NCBI GenBank assembly: GCA_036936605.1
Contig: JAUPFV010000001.1
Location: 156,397,187-156,461,186 of the forward strand
Source: Limnanthes douglasii subsp. nivea
Lineage: Eukaryota; Streptophyta; Magnoliopsida; Brassicales; Limnanthaceae
Length of the DNA: 64,000 nucleotides
Direction: 5' to 3'
Position numbers and translations under genes: made by a program. Below are positions 45,696 through 57,365 of the stretch, in pieces. Under the pieces are notes generated by a model. It ran no database searches, had not been told where the DNA came from, and was given only the letters and a program-made list of their open reading frames with translations. Each line of letters opens with the position of its first letter. Positions within the stretch are counted from its first letter, which is position 1.

Positions 45696-47760
45696 CCTGA
45701 TGTCTTTGGTAACAGCCGCACAAAAACTAATAAGGTCCTTCAAAGCTCACACAATCCAAGTACCAACCACCCTACCCATTTGGTCGATATTAAGTATGCC
45801 TGGGGCCCCGAGTTGCTTACCCAAATGGGACATTGAGCTAGATCAATTCAGGATCGAATTCGTGCCACAAAGTGCTATAAAAAGGAAAATATTGGTTGAT
45901 TTTGTTTCCGAAATGATTGGAGAAACTCCCTCAAGAGAAGAAATCACGGACACAGAATGAATGATGTACGTGATTTCTTCTCTTGAGGGAGTTTCTCCAA
46001 TCATTTCGGAAACAAAATCAACCAATATTATCACGGACACAGAATGAATGATGTACGTGGACGGACCTTCAAACGTAACATGATGTAGAGGGGGAGTATA
46101 CAATATAACACCAGAAGGTAAAAATGTAATGCTAACTATCAGTTCTGGTTTCATAGCCTCAAACAACGAGGTCGAGTACGAGTCAATGATAGCGAAATTA
46201 AAGATAATTAGAGAATTTACATTGGGAAACATCTGAGTGAGGAGTGATTCTCAATTGGCCATGAAACAGACACTCAGAGAATATGAAGCAAAAGACGACT
46301 AGATGATCTGGTTCTTAGAACAAGTAAAAAAATTAAGCGGTCAATTTTCCAAAATCATCTTCGAGGAGTTTGGTCGAGATATTAACACCACAAAAAATTA
46401 CATTGCCTTTAAAATAAGTGCTAGAGAAGCCCGAGAAAGGAATATTTCAAAAACAGGAGGAGTCATGCCTTGTGAAAGAAGAGGCGGTTGAAATCGGCGT
46501 GATTTCAATAGAGCTGCCAACATGGATGACTGAGGTAATGTGATACCTTATCAACGAGATGCAACCGACTAATAAAGTTGAAGTGAGAAGGTTAAGGCTA
46601 CACGTCGTACGCTTTATCATGGTAGATGGAAAATTATTTTGTAGAGGTTATCTCCAACCTCTCCTCAAATGCCTATCACCAGCTGAAGCTGAATATTTCT
46701 TTAAGAAAATTCATATATGGGCATGAAATGTGCACTTGAGGGCTTAAACTCTAGCCCACAAAGCTCTAACTCTGGGATACCATTGGCCCGACATGTGCAA
46801 CGACACAAAAAACTTAGTAAAAACTTACAAAAATTATTAGCGGTGGTTTGAATTTCAACAACAACCAGGGGTTGAACTAACATCGATACTATGAGCATAT
46901 CCGTTTGATTAGTAGGGCTGGACTTCGTTGGGCCATTTCCTCATGGACCAGACAACATAAGATTCTTAATCCTTGTGATCGATTACTTCACTAAATGGGT
47001 GGAGGTCGAAGCTTTAAATTGAACAAGGGGGATACAATTAGGAAATTCATATGAAAGCACGTATTATCTCGCTTTGGCATACCTAGGATCTTTATCTAAG
47101 ATAACGGGATGCAATTTGATAACGAAGAAATAAAAGAATTCTACCTCGAGTATGAGATACAACACCACTTTTCTTCATCCTACAACCCGCAAGAAAATAG
47201 GCAAGTAGAAGTTACTAGTCGAACGATCATGGATAACTTAAAGAAGAGTGTGAGGAAAACGAAAGGAAATTGGTCGGAAATGCTACAACATATAGTCTGG
47301 ACATGTCGAATGACGTCGTAGAGGCCAATAGGTAAACACCGCTTCAGCTTACTTATGGGGCTGGAACCGTATTGCTGGTAGAAATTGGGACCCTGGTGGC
47401 CCCAACCCCATGATACAACCAAAACACTAATAAACTAGCATAACGATAAATTTAGACCTTCTGGAATAACGTCGCGACAAAACACATTTGCGGAAATTTT
47501 CCATGAAACAAAAGGTCGAGCAGCGCTATAACACGAAGCTAAAACCTCAACCCATCAATGTCGAAGAACTAGTGCGTACTAAGGCGTGTCTTGCAATATA
47601 CACAAGAGTAAGATGTAGGAAAGTTGGCGCCCACTTGGGAAGGACCTTACAAGGTGACTGAATGCAGCCAACCTCGAACCTATTGGTTGGAAGATATGAA
47701 CGAAAGGAAAATTTACAAACTATGGAACATAGAACATCTGTGCTTGTACTATGTTTAAAC
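45696..47760 (+). pseudogene. Gypsy RNase H and integrase of element B, broken
   Basis: VTAAQKLIRSFKAHTIQVPT, IELDQFRIEFVPQSAIK and MYVDGPSN belong to the RNase H region; GFIASNNEVEYESMIAKLKI is the second RNase H-like fold typical of Tat elements. Integrase zinc-finger residues lie near 46690-46830 (HKALTLGYHWPDMC), the core near 46920-47010 (FVGPFPHGPDN, VIDYFTKWVEVEAL), the region NPQENRQVEVTSRTIMDNLK at about 47188, and a chromodomain-less C-terminus (KVGAHLGRTLQGD) near 47620. Multiple TGA, TAG and frame breaks. Confidence 0.85.
45888..46029. repeat. Perfect 60-bp inverted duplication in the RNase H sequence
   Basis: 45888-45947 is repeated exactly, inverted, at 45970-46029, with a 22-base spacer. 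After it, ATCACGGACACAGAATGAAT and following bases (45943-45970) recur directly at 46030-46058. The pattern fits a template-switch event. Confidence 0.95.
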
Positions 47761-48429
47761 TTTTCTTTCCTAACCATGTTCGTTTAATATTACAAGTTAT
47801 TTATCTATGAGAGACTTTGCATTTTCAAGGCATATTTTGAATGATTAGGAATATAAACTTTATTTCATAAAATTTTACGCCCCAAACCACTGTCTAAGCA
47901 ACGATGGGTATAAGATAAACTGATAACTTGCATGATACTTAAATCAGAAAATCGGTAAAGCATGGACAAGATTACGCAAAAAGAGATACCAACAGACAAA
48001 TAAGCCTCGCGTGAATCTACCCATCTAAAATAGTAAGTATCCTAACGACCTCCAGAAATTGTCCCAAAGATTGCAAGTCCTTTCAAGAAATATGAAGTTG
48101 AGCTGGGAAGAAAGGGGAGTACGCGCTTAAGCTTAGGATCTAACGCACAAACCAACGAGGAATTACAAGCTACGATGGGTAAGTAAGAGTATAGAACGCA
48201 TCCACGTGTGACATTATTAAAAGTAAATAGTCAATCGAGAAATTTAATGGAAGAAAACAACATTCATTTCACAAACAATGAATGACACACATGCCCCTAA
48301 GATAAAGGTAGAACAATGAACGATAACCACACAAATACAATGACAAAAAAAACCACAAACAATCCCAAGACACGAGTACATCAAAATAAAAAGACAAGTT
48401 CGTAAATGAAAATAAACAAAACAACTACA
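47761..48429. other. Element B between integrase and antisense ORF
   Basis: No domain seen. Lies where the variable 3' region of the element is expected. Confidence 0.4.
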
Positions 48430-49700
48430 ATCAAGCATCCCAAGAATTACTTGTGTCCTTGCTAGCCTCGGTCAAGGTTTTCATCTACTTACCCATCATG
48501 CCGTTTCCTTGAGACAACATCTTCGCAAGAGAAAAATAAGAAGATCCAACTTCAACCTGCGGCCTGCACGCTTTGATGACTTGGGGCTCAATCTCATTCA
48601 TTTGGAATTTTTTGTACGCCTTCTAGTCCTCCACAAAAAAACCAAAGGCTTGGGATAAATCAAACTTCGCCAAGACCCTTGCAAGATGCCCATCCGAAAG
48701 TTGGCTAAGGGAACCGTAATAAAAAATAGAGGTATTCAGACGGGAGACCGCGGTATCCATACTAGCTCTATGTTCCCGTTAAGATAACTCGAAAGTTTGG
48801 GCCAGAGATGTGTACGTTACATTGGGGGAACATAACAAGTCGTAATGCAAGGGTTCGCCAAAATGAGATTTGATATCCAAGTTGGAGAAATTTTTGTGTA
48901 TTTTTTAGATGGATTTGGCTTCACCATGATGAGAGAAGAGGCTCATGTACGAAAATATTACATTCTCTTAGTACTTCTTGGTAAAGGATAATTTCATGAA
49001 GACGGTGTTTCTCTGGCTCATTAGCACGAGTTTCAATCAACTCATTGAGCTAGTTTACCCTCTCGACAATGTCCACGTGATCCACCTTTTTGTCGATCAA
49101 CTTATCTTTCAAGCTCTTAAACCTTGCACGATATAATTCTTAGATTTCTATGTGGCTACTGCGGTCTTCTTAAGTTATGCAAACTCGGGGCCAACAAAGC
49201 AGTGAACCTTATCAGGGATTGATCATTCCCCGACTTTGACAACATCTTTATGGGTATTGAAATATTCCTTAACGATGGTTACCACCAATGATATCCACTC
49301 ATTTTCCCATCTAAAACTGTCTCGGGTATTCTAACTCTTCTACATTGTCCTTGCTCTCTCCACCCCCTTGCTCTGGTATGATTTTCCCCTCTCTTTAATT
49401 TAACAAGGGATATCGACCAGAGGTTCGGCAAAGGTTTATTGGGTATGAGATTCTCGCGCTTGGGCAAAAGTTGTCCAACCGGAGAAGACCTTTGAAGCCT
49501 AAATCTTGATGAATTCGACACGTTGAGCACATTCTCTTAACATGTGCGCTTAGATTCAGGAGATTCCAAAGAAGATGATATGATGGGGGCCACAACCTTA
49601 ATGACTCGCTTCTTGACGACATTTTGTGAGTAACCGAATAGGTTGCGCATAAACTTGGCTCTAAGGTTTACCACGAGAAATGAAGCTTCAGCTCTGTGGA
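48430..49700 (-). pseudogene. Antisense ORF relic of element B
   Basis: Minus-strand pieces: VVKKRVIKVVAPIISSSLES-like sequence near 49620, then SSRFRLQRSSPVGQLLPKRE (~49500), then a decayed coiled coil (LKKTAVAT, VDHVDIVERVN, LNELIETRANE, ~49170-49000). In-frame stops in the coiled coil include TAA and TAG where Gln fits (FA*LKK, AT*KSK, VN*LNEL) and one TGA where Trp fits (GE*SIPDK). It is opposite in sense to gypsy pol, matching the layout of elements A and C. Confidence 0.5.
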
Positions 49701-50028
49701 AAAACAAACTCGACGTCTTATGATTGAAGAATAGTTTCTAGAGAAAGAAAGTGAACTTTAAAAGAGTGGTGTTCAAAAATATAAATAAAGTTACAAAATT
49801 GAGAAGTATATAAAGGGATAGAGGAGCACTCACCCAAATGACATGTTGCACAAAGTGTTCAAATAGCCACGAGGGAAAATGAAGCAAGAGTCCCTCACAC
49901 GATATCATATAAGAAAAAAGATCAACCACGAGTGAAAGCACTCTGTTAAATCAACATCAAACAATAAAGTAGGATGAGTCACTGATACGCAACAAATGAA
50001 TACTAGGTGAATTAACCAAGCCCGAATA

Positions 50029-50590
50029 TGCGAAGTATGACTTATGAAGGAGACACGACCAAGTGCATCGACCTTAAGTGACCATCTAGTCCCTTAAGAC
50101 CAAAGTTGGTCAAGCGAAGACATCTGGTCTAAAGTGATTGCATCATCGCTTAAGGTTGAAGCTAGCATATAATTGTTCAACTTACTTTAAGCAATCTTCA
50201 AGTTGTTAAAAAATTACCGCATAAAGAGGAATTATCTTTTTGCTTCGTGAAGAGTTCAATATAAAATCATACTTAACATCTCCATAATCATTAAACCGCG
50301 AAATCTGACTTATGAAAGAGACGCGACTAAACATATCGGCCTTAAGAGACCATTTGGTCACCTAAGGAGAAAATTGGACAAGTTATGCTAAAATTGGTCA
50401 AGCTAAGCCAGTTGGTCTTAAGAGAACGTTTGGTCACTTAAGGCTGAAGTTAACCTAGCTTTGGTCAGCTTGCTTTAAACAATCCTCAAGCTATTCAAAA
50501 CTTACCGTACAAAGATGAATTACCTATGTGTTTCATGGAGAGTTCACTACAATCTCATACTTTCCATCTCCACGATCATTAAACCGCAAA
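50029..50590. repeat. Two ~268-bp direct tandem units
   Basis: GACTTATGAAGGAGACACGAC (50039) and GACTTATGAAAGAGACGCGAC (50307) begin matching units that run to ATCATTAAACCGC in each. Divergent, so not recent. Probably in the LTR of element B. Confidence 0.75.
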
Positions 50591-50960
50591 AACTTAGCGT
50601 TTATAATTCATCCCACTTCCGATGGTTGTCGAGACGTATGAAAATCATGTTTGAAAACGTACGGAAGCACGACCTGACACTGTATGAAACATTTTCCCCA
50701 AATGACGCACCTTCATATGAAAAAAGCATCCGGAAGGCTGGAAAAGGTTGCACCAATGAGGAGACAACAACCGAAGACCTTCATAAAATAAAACTATTAT
50801 ATAAGAAAATAGTGTCTCAACTATGATGTTAGGTGAAAGTTAGAGAAAAAAACAATAATAACAACAAAAAAAATTCTTTGTAATCTGTATTATCAATAAA
50901 ACTCAAGTGTACTACATTTCACATTCTCAAGTTCTTGCAATTTTTAGTTATAGATCGCCA

Positions 50961-52139
50961 TTTAGTAAAATCATCATTGTTATTTAGGTTTGGGTAATTT
51001 TTAACCCACAATTACTTCAGGTGTACTCTCACCTACCTCGATGATGCCAGGTAGGTTTTAATGCATTTTTCCAATAATATATAACTCTTTCCATTATTTC
51101 AAGTATTCATATACGTATTTACTTCATAGAAGTTTTAAACTATGTATTGAGCTCACAAGCTCCCTCACCAATCTATGTATTAAGCTCCCGATCTCTCGCC
51201 ACTTTGTGCAACTCAAAATATTAGCACAAATTACACATATATATTAAAAATCAAATTAGAATAACACATCACATGTTCCATAGTTTATGTAACTCGCTTT
51301 TAAAACACCATGATTTCAAAGTGGTAGGTTGACTAAAAGACCGACCTATCTCCCTGTTTCCGCTGAAGAAAACATGTGACATGTTCCATAATTTATGTGA
51401 ATTAGGGAGCTAATACACAACTTTATAAAGGTTTCTCAAGAATAAATAGTAGTAAGGGCTATTGTTAAGCGAACTAAAGATGGTCAAAGCAAAAAAAATC
51501 CCTCATTGAGAATTAACGCATCAAGGAACATCCATGTTAGTTGGGAAACTTCCAACAAATTTGGGTACAAGGGAATCCAAACCCCAATACCAAATATGTA
51601 AGTATAAAATATTACACGATTACTTTGCACATCCACATGGGTCTTTTCGGGTAGTTGAGAGTCTTACATAACATAAAAATGGATCATTTACTTTTCCTTC
51701 ATATCCTCTAAATTCTTATTTTCCCAATAGGCATAGGTCTCGTTCAAGACTTGATCCATCAGAAGTGGAACTAAATCCATTTGTATCAACTTTGTGGATG
51801 GCTAGAACCTTACAGAACCACTAGCTTTGGGAAAACATTAGATCATTGGTATTGCGAATTTGCATACCCATTATTCTAGAAATTAGTAGGTTTAATTAGA
51901 GTAAATAAATTTAAAAATAAAAGGAATAATAAGAGAAAAAAGAGTAAAAGCTCGAAACTTTAAGAAAAAAAACAGAAACGATCAAAAACATCAAAGTGAA
52001 AAATTGGAAAATTTGAGTAAAATGGGTCAAGTGAGAAAAAGAAACCTTATTTAAACGAAATTTTAGTGAACCTCGACTATTGATTTAATTATCTAATGAA
52101 TGGTTCAAATATATTTTACAGATGCGTGGTTATGATTAT
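50961..52139. other. Unassigned, AT-rich
   Basis: No domain recognised. Probably old transposon sequence. Confidence 0.4.
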
Positions 52140-53044
52140 CTCACCACCAAAGGTTATGATAATCTAAAGTGACAAGCGCACGCATTGGCAGTTACTGATG
52201 GTTTCCTATGCAATAAACAAGATTAAGATTCTAGAGAATCAATTACAATAATATACAAGATTAAGATTATAGAGAAAAAAATGTTTACTTTAAATTCCAG
52301 AGCTCACACAAAACTCTTCCGAGATAACTCCATATGTTTTTCTTGAGAAGAAATTTGTTAAGTATTTTTTCTCTTAATCTTTGTTGCACACTCACCAAAT
52401 TCATGTAACTTCTTCGAAGTTCCAAAGGGCATATTTATAATGCTCGGCATCAATCTCTTTCCAAAATAGTAAATTTTTTATAATAGAGGTAACCATTTAT
52501 ATTGTAACAAGAAGTAATGAATTATGTTTCTGACATAAGATAGATCTAACCACCATAACTAAAATCTTATACCAGCGGTCAAACCGAAACAACCTAAGTC
52601 TAAGCTAATAGCCTATTGGCCAATGCAGACTTTACCTCATCCGTTACCTTTCAGACAAAAATAAACTTTACTTCGTTCGAAGATCCCAGACCTAGGGCTA
52701 TATTCGTCTTTACGAATGTTTTCCTAAAATAACCAATGTCTTAGATAATGATATCATGACAAAAAGACCTTGTTTGATTTTATCAAGGATGTCTTAGCTG
52801 AAGCAGCCAATGCATTAGATGATGGCATTATTAGTTGATATAGTTTCCCAACTTTACCAAAAGCTTCATCTCTAATGTAATCGATACTTTATCTGAAGCA
52901 ACCGATGCCTCGGTGATTCTTATGCTGATATGGACGATGCTTTGAAGATGCCTATGTTGATACACCAATCAGTTACAATTTAACCACCAAGTCACAATCA
53001 TACTATCGTAATTCTCCAACTTGGTTTTAACTCAATTTTTTTTG

Positions 53045-53410
53045 TCACAATTGTTACTGCTCATCCGCCTTCCTACAAGGGCCTCACATGCTTCAGATAT
53101 AAACCAAGTTCAAGCAATGCTTGAACTTACTCGTTTTTACTAGTGTAATAAATATATTTACTCGATTGTCACTCGTACAAACCTTCTCCATCACAATCTC
53201 TTTATTTCCAATAATGTTTCTTACAAAATAAAGCTTAACATCAATGTGCTTAGTTAATTCATAAAAGATCTAATTTCTTTGATAAGTTGAACCCCAAGTT
53301 CCGTCAACATATTTATTACTTTGATGACAACGATATAGTTAGCTTGTGCAAAGTAAGATTCTTATACGGGTTAAAGATTCGCTTCCCAACTTATAACACA
53401 ACCAAACATC

Positions 53411-53446
<36 letters not shown>

Positions 53447-53915
53447 TCTAAGACATTATGGTGTCAAGACAACCAGAATAATTAGAATCAACAAAACCCT
53501 AGACACCTTATAATATAATACCAACCTCTTCATACATTAATCCCAAACTAGTAAATCTCATAATACACTTTAGATCCCACTTAAATGTCTGCCAATACTT
53601 AAATGTCTCATATTACTAGTAGGGTTTTTGGTTGGATTATCACATCTGATGTATGCATATGCTACACAACGAGATAACTTTTATTTTAGTAATATGATGG
53701 ATTCATATACCAAATATCTTGTGGAGTCTTCAAGCTAAAAGAAATAGATGAACATATATTTATGAGATAACATGCAGTTATTACAGACTTTCCCCAAAAC
53801 TGTCTGAAGAGCTTAGCAATCATTAACATGAACCTCCCCCTCCGAACAATGATTTTGTTCATTTTTTCATCAAGACTATTTTTTTATGTAATGTCCCCTA
53901 CAATTATATACAGAG
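53045..53915 (-). other. Copia element 2, region downstream of the integrase core
   Basis: Likely remains of late pol, with an (AT)n run at 53416-53444. Motifs are too decayed to place. Confidence 0.4.
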
Positions 53916-54418
53916 CTATCTGTTCAAATTTGTGATAATCACTAATTCATTTACATAGAATTCAAGACCATTGTTTGTCACGAACTTCTTTACTTCTCTA
54001 CTAATTTGTTTTTCAACCATGATCCTCCATTTCTTGAACTTATCAAAAGCTTTTCCGTTTGAATTTAACATATAAATCCATAATTTCCTTGATTTTTCAT
54101 CAATAATTGACATAAATTAGTTATTACCTCAATGACCTTGAACTTTTGTAGGCCTCCAAAGATCGACATGAATGTAGTTTGGGCGTCTATTCGTTGTATA
54201 TTCTGATATTAAAAACTTAACTGTGCTACTTTTTCCATATAAATATGATTGACGAAATTCCAAGCCAGCCAGTTTGTCTTTTTTGAACAGTCTTTACTTT
54301 TAAAACTCCAACAATACCTTTCACTCACATGTGCCAACCTCCTATGCCATAAGGTTATACTATCTACTGGTCCATCAGATAAACGATCCATTTTACCAAT
54401 CATAATATCCCCGATCAA
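53916..54418 (-). pseudogene. Copia pre-integrase and integrase fragments
   Basis: SITLWHRRLAHVSERY (~54370) is the GAG-pre-integrase motif. IDEKSRKLWIYMLNSNGKAF, WRIMVEKQISREVKKF and TNNGLEFYVNEL (~54110-53930) are the integrase core; the second catalytic Asp (TDNG) is replaced by Asn. Several breaks lie between the pieces. Confidence 0.75.
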
Positions 54419-55667
54419 GGTAAAGGTTATTTGACAATTTTCCCTTCATTATAGTCATGCCACCTCTAACAGATTTCATGTAACCATTTTCAATTTTGAT
54501 TAAACAATATAACTTTTCTAATATGCCAAGGAAAATTATATTTCTTATCAGATCAGGAACATACCTCGCATTTTCAAAATTGGATCACAATCATCAAACA
54601 TTCAAAGTTTCAGTTGTCCCATTCTAGCTATCTAGCAAGCCTTGTTATTTCCTAGTAACATAGTGCCTCTATTATTCTCTTCAAATGATTAAAACTAGTC
54701 CCTATGTTGCCTCATATGGAAGGACCATACAAAATTAAGAATCCACTCTCTTTGGTCTTTATTTGAAAAATGCACATGAATCTCTGCATAATCATATTCT
54801 TCAAAGAAATATAAACATCCTTCTGATCTGATATGTAATCGCTATGCTTCATAAGCCATTCAGGATATTATTTCCTAGAAATGACCCAAGTTCTTTACAA
54901 TAGTGACATATTATCTTGGATTTATCAAACTTCTTTGATGACTTTGATTTAAAATTTCCTCTGACCTTGTTTGTTTATATTATCTCTAACATCCCTCTAA
55001 TGTTCAAAGCTTCATGGTTACTCACTGTGATGAGGGAGAATAAAAGAACACTGAACTTCCATATTTTTTTATATTGTATGAGCTCGAACTCCTTGGACCT
55101 TATTGCAGGTTTCAACTCATCCATCAACAAAGTTTCGTTGTTGTATTGGATAATACCTTCAATTTTCCATATGAAAATGACTATGAGTTAAGCAAGATCA
55201 CTACTAGATCTTCATCAATGATTTTATCACCTACGTTTACCAACTCGATCACTATTTTGGAGAAGTTATCAAGGTTTTAATCAAGATTCTTATCCTCCCA
55301 TATTTTGAAACCAAATAACTCCACTTTCAAGTAGGATTGATTTGTCAATGACTTTGTCATGTACAAACTCTTTAGTTTGTTCCACACTCTAGCTGCTAAA
55401 TTTTATTTTGAGACCTACATAAGCACATTTTAACTCAGATACATAACCATCGTGTTGTATGGGGTTCCAAGAATTTATTTTTTTCTTAACCTAAAATAAT
55501 TTTTTCAGACAACTTAGTCTTTCGCGTAAAGGATAAAGCCACCTTCTGTTGAACCATGACTGCTTGCATTCATTGTCGCTAGATTTAAATATATTATTTT
55601 CTATTAAACCTCTCAATCTTGAAATTTGTTAGTTTCATCTCAGCTTCAATAATGACTTCTTAACAAA
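54419..55667 (-). other. Copia element 2, gag and leader region, decayed
   Basis: Where gag and protease should be. I see no intact motif. Confidence 0.4.
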
Positions 55668-55679
55668 GCTTTGTTACCA
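55668..55679 (-). other. Degenerate tRNA-Met primer binding site 1
   Basis: GCTTTGTTACCA is the complement of TGGTAACAAAGC, a diverged TGGTATCAGAGC. An LTR edge TGTAATATTTTATC follows at 55682. Confidence 0.6.
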
Positions 55680-56110
55680 ATTGTAATATTTTATCAAGTT
55701 ATATTCGATCAATCTAATAGGTCAAAGCATCCTAAAAACTACGTCTATATTACTCAGTGATTCTACCAAAGATATAAACAAAACTAAAGGAAATAAAACA
55801 GAGTTATAAAAAGTAAAGCACATAAAATTTATATTGGTTTGGAAATTTTCACATACGTACACTTTAACCCACAATTATGTTTTTTTGTTCAGCAGTTATA
55901 ACAATATACAAAATCAAGATGTTATAGAATAAATATTTACAAATTCTTTGAATTTCAAAACTTACACCATACTCTTCCAAAATAACTATATTGGTTTATC
56001 TACTCTACCTTTAAATAACTTTGTCTAACCTATATTCATCTATTTCAGTCAATCTCTTCATATCTAAATTCATGAGTCTTATATGAGCTTCAATAATCAT
56101 TTTTAACCAA

Positions 56111-56122
56111 GCTTTAATACCA
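56111..56122 (-). other. Degenerate tRNA-Met primer binding site 2
   Basis: GCTTTAATACCA, followed by TGTGGTATTTTATC at 56125. The segment 56070-56420 duplicates 55630-55990. Confidence 0.6.
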
Positions 56123-56460
56123 ATTGTGGTATTTTATCAAGTTATATTTGATCAATCTAAAACTAGGTCAAATCATTCTAATTACTATGCCTATTTTACT
56201 TAGTGATTCTAATGAAGATATAAACAAAGCTAAAGAAAATAAAACATAACACGGTAAAGTAGAACACATAAAATTTACCGTGGTTCAAAAATTTCCACCT
56301 ATATTCACCCTAACCCACAACAATGTTATTGTTTTATTGTTAAACCGTTTATAATAATATAAACAATTAAGATCCATAAAAAAAATATACTTTTATCACT
56401 AGCAAAAATAACTTTTTTTTGTTTTAACTAGTTTTACTTTTAAATAACTTCATCTTTTAT

Positions 56461-56990
56461 TCATCATTTTATAACCATCCTCCTTGTTAAATTTCAAAAT
56501 TCAGTAAAACATCCTATTAATTAAATTTAAATAGATTATATTAGTGGTATCTTTTAATATAATTTTTCAAAAGGAAGTTGTATTTAATATTTAAGTTTTA
56601 TCTCTAAAGTAATCAGATTCCAATTAGATTAAATGCTTTATTATCCTATCATAGCAAGCCAAATAATTAATTTGGATTAGAGTAATTTACCCTATTATAA
56701 TTGTAATGTAATATGTTTGCTTTTTTATTCAATAAATAAATGGTAGTCATTAACTCATTATATCCTTATTGGGGGATTGGTCTTAAATGGGATCGGATCC
56801 GCTTGCTTCGGGTCAAATGCATTTAAGGTTTAGGTGTCGATAGTAGATAAGTGGCATAGTTCGGCCCATCTAACTGCTCCTCTGCAGCTCTAGTTCTTCA
56901 TTTGCTCCACAAAATTGAGAGAAATCACAACAGTCATCGTCAAAAGCTCTCTTGGACTTCGTTTCGTAAGGTACAACACTCTTCAATTCA
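56461..56990. other. Intergenic DNA, possible 5' part of the SEC13 fragment
   Basis: No coding signal. The last ~150 bases look like an untranslated leader with CGTAAG|GTACAA near 56967. Confidence 0.35.

Positions 56991-57018
<28 letters not shown>
56991..57018. repeat. (AT)14 microsatellite
   Basis: Uninterrupted AT run. Confidence 0.95.
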
Positions 57019-57021
<3 letters not shown>

Positions 57022-57065
57022 AATGGTTGATTAAAGAATTATTTATGATGTGTCGGACACATCTA

Positions 57066-57365
57066 GGATCGCCCAAGCCCACCCGGTCGGTGTAACCTCG
57101 GTTTCATGGGCCCCGTCAACTGCACCTGCTGCTCTTGTTGGATCTGCTTTACTTGACCCTGTCCATAATCTCTGCTAGGGTAGCTATGATTATACTGTGA
57201 ACGTGTGGAAGGTATTTGATGGGATTTTAAAGATGACTGTTTTCCAGCTCTTCAGATGCACGAAACTTGGATCTCCCGAAATCGACCATTGCTAGTGGTT
57301 TGCAGGATGGAACTAGCAACGTAACTGTGTGTGGAAAGAAGCTATAGATGAGGACTGGTAACAGG
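57066..57365 (+). pseudogene. SEC13-like WD40 gene fragment
   Basis: Plus-strand reading IAQAHPVGVTSVSWAPSTAP, then ALLDPVHNLC-stop-GSYDYTVNVWKV, then CFPALQMH and LPKSTIASGLQDG follows the central WD repeats of plant SEC13, the COPII coat and nuclear-pore subunit. It has an in-frame TAG near 57177, frame changes, and lacks the segment between the LQMH and LPKST pieces. No introns are visible within the fragment. It is a dead partial copy, probably moved by a transposon. Confidence 0.75.

Larger units (their letters stand above)
45696..50960 (+). mobile_element. Tat-like Ty3/gypsy element B, remnants
   Basis: Plus orientation: RNase H and integrase remnants (45696-47760), an antisense ORF relic on the minus strand (~49700-48430), a 268-bp tandem duplication (50029-50590), then LTR-like sequence with a poly-A-signal-like AATAAA near 50895. 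The 5' half is missing. The right boundary is approximate. Confidence 0.65.
52140..56460 (-). mobile_element. Copia element 2, decayed
   Basis: Minus orientation. LTR-like sequence on the left (about 52190-53000; shares AACTCTTCCGAGATAACT-type sequence with 55970-55990). Pol fragments lie at 54418-53916, and the primer site and 5' LTR on the right at 55668 onward. A second primer-site/LTR edge at 56111-56126 follows within 450 bp, so the 5' end is duplicated. Confidence 0.65.

Noticed and set aside
57070..57260. Minus-strand C-terminal exon (SSLKSHQIPSTRSQYNHSY...)
   Set aside because: The plus strand over the same bases reads as SEC13 WD40 sequence, which explains the region better.
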